64,000 nt of DNA from Aphelocoma coerulescens (taxonomy: Eukaryota; Chordata; Aves; Passeriformes; Corvidae), in the NCBI RefSeq assembly GCF_041296385.1, contig NW_027184064.1, positions 806,001 through 870,000 on the forward strand. Reading direction: 5' to 3'. Shown piece after piece: positions 24,101 to 34,700 of the stretch. Every line of letters begins with the position of its first letter. The stretch's first letter is position 1. Position numbers and translations under genes: made by a program. The notes beneath the pieces were generated by a model. That model was not told the DNA's origin and did no database searches. It was given only the letters and a program-made list of their open reading frames with translations.

Positions 24101-27100
24101 TCCCTGTCACAAAAATTGTCTTGGAGTGATTTATTATGATAGCGTATTCCATGATCCTCTGCTCTGTGCACAAAAATGGGTATTGTATCTTTAAGACCCT
24201 GTAGCCCAAGACCTGGTGTGTGGGGGACCAGGGGGATGAAGAGTTTTGCTTTTGTTCGAGCATTTTTAAAAGCTCCCCACACAGGTTTTTTGCAGTTCTA
24301 TGTGGCATGGGTTTTGCTGGGCTGGCTTGGTTTTTGGCCCAGGCAAAAAGCTTTTCCTTTCCTTGGCTTGGAGAAGCTTCAGTAGCAATCTTTGGGCTGC
24401 CTTAAGGCGAACTGAGCAGCTGCTTGTCAGAGACCAGGGACACTGTGCCAGCAGGAGCAGAGCTGCCCCGCTCCAACCCAAGCCGCAGTAAACCACGCCA
24501 AGCTGGGAAGAAAACACAGAGAGGCTCCAGCCCAGCTGCTTTACCTGCTGTACTTACAGTGGGGAGAAGGTTGATGCCAGATGAGCCGCCGGATCTTTGT
24601 CTGCTGCTGGAACTGCTCTGTGAAAGCTCCTGCCTTCCCGAGAGGGAAGCCGACGCCGTCTTGTATTGCGTGTCGAGAACAGGAAATCTCTGGCATTTTG
24701 GGTCTTTGTTCCAGTGTGTGTGGGGGTGAAGTCTAACAGTTTGATATCTAGCAGTTATTTACTTTTTTTCCTGCCTTGTGGGCATTCTGTTTGTTAATAA
24801 ACTGTTGTGTATTTTTTTCATTTCCCTCTATTAGTATTCATTTCCTATTGCTGGAAAGAGATTGTTAGAACTCTGTAGAGGAGACAACTCCTTCCAGAAT
24901 GTCCTCCTTTAAATGGTCTCAAACTGAGACAAAAATGAAATAAAAAAAAGATGTCACCAATCCTGCAATTCTGTAAAAATACAATAAAAATATTTTTAAA
25001 GCCATGATTTTTTTTTTTTTTAGAGTAAACCATATGTAATTGAGGATTCTCCCTCCTGGGTCACTACTATCTCCAGCACAACTTTAGTGCTTAAAAGTCT
25101 GGTGGTTAAAATGGCTGTCTGCAATACCTTTACAGCACACATAATATCAAAACCCATATGTTACATTTCTAGAATACTTATTAGAGTCAATAGATCAACA
25201 CATTTTATGAAGCCATGCCTGCCATATAAACATATATGCTGCTTTAAACTAGTGTTTTGTCATCTACTTTGCCAACTTCTGCCAGGTCTTTTGTTTTTCT
25301 TAAACACCCAGTAATTTGTCCCCCAGCAACATGTATGGGGAAAATTCTTTAAGAGAAAAAAAAAACAGAAGGAGAACTCCTAAAACCCCAACAACTGGAC
25401 ATATTATTTAGTGTGCCTTGAGATAGGGTTAGCTTAGGAAATATGTTCTGCACCTGAAAGTCTGTACATACAAGAACTTGCTGTCCCCCTCCTCTTCGTC
25501 TGTTCACATAGCTTTCAAAAGCTTTTAATAAACTTTAAATATGTGTATATGCTTATAGAGGCATCATTTCATTCTTGTCTCATAAAAATCAGTCTTCCCA
25601 ACAGCTACTTATGTCAGAAAGCCACAGTCTTTCAGCAACTGGGCAAAGCCTCTGTAGCACTGTTTTCCTTCCTTTCTTACCCCTCAGCAAGGTGGCTAAG
25701 AATTTAAACACAACTGGAAAGCAAGTAGTAACTGCACGTGGATTGTTCGAGTTGTAAAGATACAACTGGAACATAAATGAAATAAAAACAGTGTTCAGTG
25801 GCAGGGAAAAGGCAGAGCTGAAAAAAGTTTTAGTCAGTCTCTCTACAAATATTGCTGATTCCCTGCTGACAAAGCTTCCCCAGATGACTTTTTATCCCCC
25901 AAAACATTATTTATTGAAAGGGTCTGAAGACAAGTGCTATAAGTACATTAACTTCTGCAAATACCCCTGAGCCATCATTTCAACAACACTTCACTGAACA
26001 CATAGAGAATAATTCCATTTACTCTTTATGCCTAACACATTTCAGAAAAGCTCTGTATCATGTGATTCAAACAGCACTAGCTGACGTCCAGAATGTAGAT
26101 CTTATTTAGGAAAGGAGAAAAAAAAAGCAATTGACTTACAAGTGGAATTATGTGAAGGCTTCTTACACAGACTGGCAAGTAACAAAACCATAAACTACTT
26201 CAGCCCAAAAGGCCACTTTTTGATATCTAAGCATACTTCCACTACAGATGCATCTCCCTACTTTTCTCTACCTCTTCTCCCAGGCACCAGGTTGGATGTT
26301 ACCAGAAAATTTGGAGTGTCTCAATGTCTTTGCTTTACTAGTCATTCCAATACTGCAACAGCATCATCAAAATCTTACAAGCAGTTACTACTACCTGTCT
26401 GTCCCAATGCTTCCTCTTTTTTACATTTTCAGGTGCTGTATTGCTCTATTCCAATACTGAAATACTGATTTTCCTTATAGAAGCCTCTCAAATGATTATG
26501 ACAGTCTCATGATTCAGTGACTCACATTACACCAGGGAGGACCATTATGCTGGTGAACAGAAGGCCACAGCAGCATTCATGGCAAGATACAAAGAATAAT
26601 CAAACACTGACTAAAAATAAAACATTTACCTTTCACATGAAAATATTTACTGACATTTAGATGGAAAGCTGCTGAGGCTTCTTGAAGGATAAAGACCTCT
26701 TTTGCACAAACTCTGCCACCATGTAAACGTTGCTGTTCATGGACTTTTAATTGGGCTTTATGTGGACATTAGCGCATAAAGGAAAAAAACAAAGGAAAAG
26801 AAAAAGGGAGATCTTCCCTACCTTTCAAGAGGAACCCTGTGATACATGTTTGCTCTTGGGGAAAAAAAAAAAGCACAGGAGGTGTGAACAGACACAATCC
26901 CCTCCAATAAACCAATAACACAACAAAAGAACTCAACCCAGCAACATTAATCACACATTTTTGTTTCTGAACAGTGGTAAGATGATATCAGAGATGTCTC
27001 TCTTTGATATTCTAATACTTTGGGTTTAGAGATAATCCTCTTCTATTTAAACATTCCTACAAGTGTTGCAAAAAAGATGGAGTTGCTTATGTGCAGTATA

Positions 27101-28665
27101 AATTCCTGACTGGAAACTTCTAAGTTTCAAGCAATTAAACAATATGTGTTTGTCTGGTAGAAGTTACTAAAGAATATACCTTTTTCCAAATCTTGTTTCA
27201 CCCCCTCTGCCATGGGCAGGGACACCTTCCACTAGACCAGCTTGCTCCAACCCCCATTCAACCTGGCCTTGGACACTTCCAGGGATGAGGCAGCCAAAGC
27301 TTCTCTGGGCAACCCTTGCCAGGGCCTCACCACCCTCACAGGGAAGAACTGCAGGGATTCCTGGCCAGCAGTGCTCCTAGGTCCTGCCACACCAAAGCCA
27401 TCACTCCTCATCCGCACCTAGACTTTTCTCTGTTTAGGCAGGAAATCAGACTGCCCAAATATGTAAGTATTGGCTTTTGTTATTAAATAACTTGGTCAGC
27501 TTGCTTGAATCCCAGTCTTGGAAATGCTCAGCACCACTGCTTTGGACAGTGTCAAAGCTGAATCAAAGTCTTGTCACACTTCCCAAAATCCCAGTCAATC
27601 TGGCTCATGGGTACATGAAACAAGAGACACGAACAAGAAGCCAGAAGTTTAAGAGAGACTTTCTCTCCTTTGTGGGTGACCTCCTCAAAGACTGGAGAAG
27701 GAGCAGAAAAATCCCTTTAAGTGGCCCAATAGTCTAAAATGCAAATGTCTTGGGGTGACTTTATGATGTATATCCCATGTCGCTGCCCTATGCCCAGAAA
27801 TTAACTTTGTGCCTTTCTATGCCTCTAAACTGAGCCTGAGAGGGGGAAGGAAAAAAACTAAGCAAAATTTTTTCAAAGCAGTTTGCAGCTTGTTCAAGGT
27901 CACACAGAGATAGCATTTTTTTTCCAGCTGTGGCAGGGGAGGGAGGAGGCACCCAGCTTGCAGCTTTCCAGTCAGCTTTTGGCCAGTGGTTCAGTTTCTT
28001 TTTCTCCGGAGAGAGAAGGAGAGTTGAATTTTTTTTCCCCTTCCCTGGAATTTTGGATTTTCTCCCTTTTCTGCTGGACTGCTTCAATATTAGAACACAT
28101 CAGGAGGACCTTCCACCAAGCGCAGAGGGCCTGGCCCTGGGCCAAGCCCCAGCTCCAAGGAGACCAAAGGGAGGACTCTAACACTTTCCCGTTTTTTTTT
28201 CTCCACAGCGAGAGATTTTGTTATTTAGCATTGTTTTCTTTTTCCCATGTGCTTGTTAAATAAATAGTTTAATCTCCTTCACTTTCCTTCGAGGAAAATT
28301 TATTTTTCCCAAACCTGGTGGGGGAGGGGTGGTTGTGCCTTCCCTCAGAGGATATATCTCTAAATTTGGCCAAACCGGAACAGCAAAGAATCAATATTTA
28401 CTTTTAAGGCCATTTTATTGAAACAGTAAGGGTACTAGAGCACAAAAGTGACCCAGAGCATGCACCTAAACACACCAACGCATTCTACAGGTATCATTTT
28501 AGAGATGTTTTTTGTCTTGGTTTGAAAGACAGGTGCCTGCCAAAGAAGGCAGGAACTTCCCTTGGAATGGAAAATATGAACCCCTTCCCTCCTAATTATT
28601 ATAACTTTGAAAATTACGGAGGTTTCAGGCAAAGATATGGGAAAAGGCATAACCATTCTTTACTG

Positions 28666-28703
<38 letters not shown>

Positions 28704-31700
28704 CAAGGCAAACAAGCAACAACAGCAGCAATAAACAGAAAAAACTCTCCAGAGACCCAACCACAGCCTCTCTCAGTTGTCGGGCCCTTTCCCCTTCAGT
28801 GCAGTTCCACTCACAGCCGGCAGGGGCGCTGTTGGCTCCCAGCCAGGCAGGGCGGGTGCGATGGTTCCCCCGCGCCTACAGTGGGCACTGTGGCGTGGGC
28901 TCAGCTGCCTCTCCACATGGCTAATGGTGCCTCAGCTGGCGGGACAGATAGAAAAGAAGCTCCCTTTGCAAACTCACGGGGGGCAGCGGGTCCCGGTGCC
29001 ACTCTGGATGGCAAAAAGGACTGTAGCAGGAACCTCAGAGCAGCAGGCTGGAACAGTAGAGGGGAGCACACCTGGGGTGACAAAACAAAGTGTAGCAAAA
29101 ACTCCGGAGCTACGGGGTGTCTGGGCTGTCGGGTTAAAGTGTAGCAAAAAGCCTGAAGCAGAGGCTGAAGACAGTGGGTCTGGGCAGTGGCAGCTGGGAG
29201 ACACTCCCTCCGGATTGGGTTGGAGTCCCGGGTTTTCCCTTGAGGCACCCAAGCAGGTGGTCTTGGTGCTCAAGTTACGAGCTCTGGCGTGCCCCAGGTC
29301 AGAGAGAGTCCAGCTGCGTTACTTCTGCGCGTTGCTGAAGCGACTTCGGCATCAGGAAAAGGGCTGCTGGCTGAGCTAGCTAGCTGGCTTCATTGCAGAG
29401 GGAACATGGAACATGGCAAGAGCCGATGGTATTGGCTCACGTTAGCTCGGAGACAAAGGAAGAGAGAGGCTGTTCTGGTCTGGCTTCTAACAGGTTTATT
29501 GTCAGAAGTTTTGCAACCTGAACAAGCTCGGATGGGATGGAATGCGATGGGAAGGCCCCTCCTGAGGCTTGTCCTCAGTTTTATAGGGAATTTGAAAACC
29601 CCGGCAAAAGGGGGAAACAACCAATGAGTTACAAGCCAGGGGGAGGATACAATGTAACAAGAACCACTGCGGGGGGGGGGGGACTGAGAGGCAGGAGTTA
29701 TAACAGAGAACCAGTGAACAACCGAGTAACCGAGAATTTTCCCTAACCAGGGGAGGTGGCTTGTACCCGGGCACCGCCCGGGGGGGGTGCAGCTTAGGCT
29801 TCTGAAGCGCCCCTCGACCCACCCTCTGAGTCTGCCTCTTCGGGAAACTCGATCCAGGGGATGGGCTGGGATTGATTGGCATCACGCTGCCCCAGCCCTG
29901 CAATGGGCTGGGTCACACCAACAGTAAGGGTTCTTTCCAGTGAGATCAAGTGTTGAAAACGTCTCAGTACAATGGCCGCTCTTACAAGCAAAGGCTCACC
30001 TATGGTAGGAGAAGCGGTGAAGGGCTGGACTCCACGGAGGCAGCGAATTCTCCCTGCAGCAGCCTGACAATTCTCCTTTGGTCCCGAGAATGAGAGAGAG
30101 CAAGGAGCTGAGCCCAGTCCCCGTGACTGTCCCCAGCCAAAAACTCACAGTATCTCTGCACTTCCCAAGAGAAAGGCCTCCAGCTAAGAGGGTAGCCAAC
30201 TGCACCCTTCTGCCTCCTCCTCCTCCTAGCCACATCTTTTGTCTCATAAGTATCATCGTTCTCATCTCTTAGGCAACAAATGGAAGAAAATTCCCTGAGA
30301 GAAAGAAAAAAAAAAAAGGAGAAATCCTAATGTCCAACATTTTTTTACTCATTTTTGCCAGTACAGCTACTAGAAGGCTTCAGTTATGAGCCAGGGCCTC
30401 CGAAGATAAATACTGTCTATATATTCTAGTGGCAAACTGCTGTCAGACTAGATAATAGGCATTCAAATGCTAGTTTTCTGCATGTATTTTCCTCGTATTT
30501 TTACAAGTATGTCAAGCACAAACAACTGTCCAACTCTAACATACATAAGTCCTTAGCATAACCACCCCCAAGATTGTCTCCCAATTCATACTGGGCACTT
30601 TCTGCAGGCTGAGATACAATCATTTTGGTTTCTGTATTATATTACTTTGAGCAAATGTAATTTCTCAGGAATTTTCCATTATTACCTCCAAGTAATATGT
30701 TAGAAGTTTATGAACAACAAATATAGGCTGTTTTGTTAAAATTATCTGGTATCAAAACAACCCTATAAGATATCATTTTTCCATCCAGACAATAATATAT
30801 TTTGTTTCCCTTTGAATCTGATCCAGTGGTTTGGATGGGGTCAAATCATGTAGAATCCTTAAGATGTTAATCCACCTAAGAGCTATGAAATATATCTATT
30901 GAAACTTCATACTCATAGGGTCTGTTCTTTCCAGCTCAAATCTGACCATTTCATACCTCTTTAAACAATCAGAATCAAATTTTAGCTATTTCAATTCAAG
31001 TTTCATCTTCCCATCTCTTACTGAAAACTGCTAAGTTTTGAACTTTTGAAAAGCTATCATTCAAAAAGGTTTATTACCAGATTTTTTTTCGTGTTTTCCC
31101 CTGCAAATAATCTTTGGGAGAAAATGGATGCCTGATTTAATTTCTATTAACCAGAAGGTTTACAGACTTACTAGTGGTTCAACAGCTACAACTGTTACAT
31201 GACTTGCTCTAGTTCAGAATTTGCTATTTTCCCCTTCTTCTTTCTCCAAAAGCTCCTTCACCTCCCACTGTGTTAGAAACCAACAAGCAAACAGGACCAG
31301 ATGTTCTGCTGCCAAGCTTACTTTCTGCCTGGTTTAATTTTATGTAAGCACTTGAGTGCTTGATGATCTATTGTGAGCACAGAGGTGACATAACTCATTG
31401 AAGTCCTCCAGGAAAAAAAGTGACTTTGGAAATACAGGTGAGCGCAAGCACCGGCAATCATCCAAATGCTTCTCCAGCCTCATCTGCTGTCTCATTCTTT
31501 GAAATACATATTCCATTTGCTAAAAAACCCCAGCATTTAGATGAAGGAAACAAATAATTTATCTTGATTACAGGGCACCATAATATTTGCTTTAAGGTTC
31601 CTGAAGTGGAATTACAACACAATCGCAGTGCTTTGAGGAAGACGTGACAGACTTTTCTGCAGAAATGTTTTGCTAAAACTGATGGTTCTTTCAAAAGTAC

Positions 31701-34700
31701 TGGGGATGGGAGAAGACATGCCAGAAAGAAAAACTTTAACAAAGCTAGCTTTACAAAATTAGGGTGGGAGTGGTGGGAGAGGGGGTGAGCTAACCAGAAT
31801 AGAATGAATTACTTGAAACAAAATAAACAGCTTCCACGTAACATTTGCCTCAGTTTCCATTAAAGTGCTCACTCCACGGTACTGAACTAGAACTGAACTA
31901 GCCAGAAAGAACTTGTAAACCATCTCTTTTCCCACATATATGCAATACTGCCACAAAGTTATCATGGTGGAGGAAAAAAACCCAGCAAACCAAGAAAAAA
32001 CAGCAATAAGACAGCTCATCCACAAGGACACTATTTTATGCAAATTTTTTTTGTTTGATATCATTATATAATTCAAGTGAACTTCAAGGGTGTTTAGCCA
32101 TTCCATATGGCCCTGGCAAACAGTCTGCAAGGGCAAATACAAATGTCTACCTTGTGCTTCAATTGCTTTAATATACAAGATATTTATATCGCAATGGGGA
32201 CATTTTGGGTACCCTTCCTTTACATAAGCATTTGCACTGGAGTCATCTCTAGTGTTTCTAAGGAAGAGTATGACACTAAGCCTTAATTTAAGAAAAGTGT
32301 TCTTAAAAGGGATCACCATGTGCAGGGAGCCAGTGTCTTCAGAAGTGCTCCAACACCAAGATTACATTTTGAGTGTTGATTGATTCTAAGTAGATCATAC
32401 CCGATGTAAACTTTTACATCCCAATTGCAGAACTAAATTACTAGTTGTTCATGGCTCTCTAAAAGCACCACCAACACAAATCTACTCCCCCTTGAACAAA
32501 AGAAGCTTGCTTACTGCTACTGCAGAAGGTTCACATGCATGTCACTGTCTATCTTCAGTGAAGAAATATTACTACTACTCATGCAAATTTATGAGGAAAC
32601 TGAATTTTCTTAATATCAGATGTACAAGAAGATTCTCCCATACTTCACAAGTGGACTTCTCCCTAGTGACCACCAGCACTTGAGAAGAAACAAAAGCACC
32701 TGGGGCACCCTTGGAGGAGGGGTAAGTACCTGCTGTAGTATTTTTAGTTCACTTTAAAAACAGGTCTGCACATACCCCAAATAACATTTGGAGTTAGTCA
32801 GTGAACACAGACAAGTTTGGTAGCTCTAGGTCATGAAGAATGAAACCAGGTGTTTTGTTAAATCAATCAACTAAAAAGGTGGTGTCAAAATTCAATTACC
32901 TCTGTATTCTCACCAAATCATTTGCACTGGCATCAGCCAGTTTCTGAAGCAGAACCTGGCAGCTACCAAAACAGGATGCAGCAGGAATTATAGGTATAAT
33001 ACAGTAAATAATCATGAAAATATCTTTGTGTAATTCAGTTAAATAGCCAATGGGAGGGAAGACTTCATCCAGGTTCAATTAGATCTGCTAATGACAGTGG
33101 TAGCTTTAACTCTGATTATTAATGCCAGATGCCCTATGATATTCACAATTACCAGAAATACGTATCCTACAACATGAAAAAAGAAATGTTAGAACTTTAA
33201 AGCTAAGAAAACAGGACCTCAGAGGCTAAGCAATAACAAAGGCAAGTCCTCCTCTTGCCTACATCCACCTTAAAAAGAGACAAGGAATTGCAACTGTCTT
33301 GATGTGACATTTCCAGGCATGTTTCTTGTCTCCTGTGTGCAGTGAGGGAAGAGCAGCCACCCTCATTTTCTCTTCTGCACATCCAATAATAGGCTGTGGA
33401 GCCAGCAGCCTAGAAGAATGATACCATGGGGCCAGCCAAGGAAGAGCTCTCTCTGCCTCCTCTCTGCTGGGGATAGACAGGAGGGAGACAGAACAGTAAC
33501 ACTTCCAGCGGAGCCTTCTCAGGAATACAGAGGCCCTTCCAAGCAGCATGCCCAGGTTTAAGGAAAACAGCATGACTTGCTGAAATGCAGCAAAACCATG
33601 ATTTCTGAGAGACGTGCCAGTAAGTCACAGCCAGTTTCTTCTGAGCCCTGAGGATCTAAACAAGAAAGTAAAATTGTAAAGGCTATAAAATAAGCTGGAG
33701 AGAACCTTGTATCCCTTTTAAAGACAGAAATAGTCTTCCCACCATGTCAATTTGTATCAGTTTTAGAAGCATCTGGGTATCTTGTGTAGTGTCACCATAG
33801 TCATAAATGAAAAATGTTAGGCTAAAGACTAGAAACAAACATTGCTTTTTTGTACTTAGTTTTCATTTGTTTGTTTATATATTAGCAGCTTACTCTCCTC
33901 TTACAACTTATGGTGGAGTGTCTAAGAGTCTGTGCATGTTTCTAAACCTTGAGCGGCCTTTAGCAAAGAAATACTGCTTCTCACCTAAACCAGCAAGAGA
34001 ATGAACATTCAATTGATGCCTCTTCCCCTACTTCCGCTCCAAACCCAGGCAGTCTGCTTTATAGCATTATGTTGAACAGATATTACTAGAGAAGGATGCA
34101 GTCTTACAATTTAAGAAATCCCATCTCACCTAAATATGGCCTAATTTAGAAATCAGTTCCTACCAAGCTAATCCAAAAAGAGGGTTCAACAAAAGACTGA
34201 GGGTTGACAATAGTCTCAAATTTGAGTACATCAGTTGTGTATCACATAGAGTCAAGAAAGTATAAATACTTCCACTGTCAATTCCCAAAGCAATGCAAGT
34301 CATGCTTTATGATTTCTTGTCGGGGGGGAGGGGAAGAAACAAAAGGCTTCTTTGGTCTAGAATCTCTGTATCTGAGTGAAACATTTCTGAGGAATAAGGA
34401 GTGGGGTTTTCTTAAGCCAAAATAAACAAATAAACAAAATATCACCTTATTTATTGCTCAAACTACCCCAGTGAGCTCCAAATACTTGTGTAAGACTACT
34501 ATTTATTGCCTCTGCATTGTCCTCACACAGACACATTGTACTGCATTTGTTTCTAGCGTCACCAGCTGAAGTCTAATTTCAATGTGCACTAATGTTAAGA
34601 AAAATGACACCTAGATGCTTCACAGAAAGGCCAGTTGGTCAGTGCATACTATCTCCTCCCAAGAAACCATGAGGGTTTATAACAATAATTTCTGTACATA

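Larger units (their letters stand above)
28513..30339 (-). repeat. LTR interrupted by a second LTR
   Basis: On the minus strand it starts TGTTGGACATTAGG and ends TTTCAAACCAAGACA. Both ends and much of the body match the 918-bp LTR at 42070-42987 in inverted orientation, but this copy is about 900 bp longer. Flanks are T-runs (TTTTT on both sides), consistent with but not proof of a 5-bp duplication. The extra DNA lies roughly between 29350 and 30000. Confidence 0.78.

Noticed and set aside
28777..29379. 200-codon plus-strand frame
   Set aside because: It lies in the GC-rich body of a minus-strand LTR and has no domain; LTR composition explains it.
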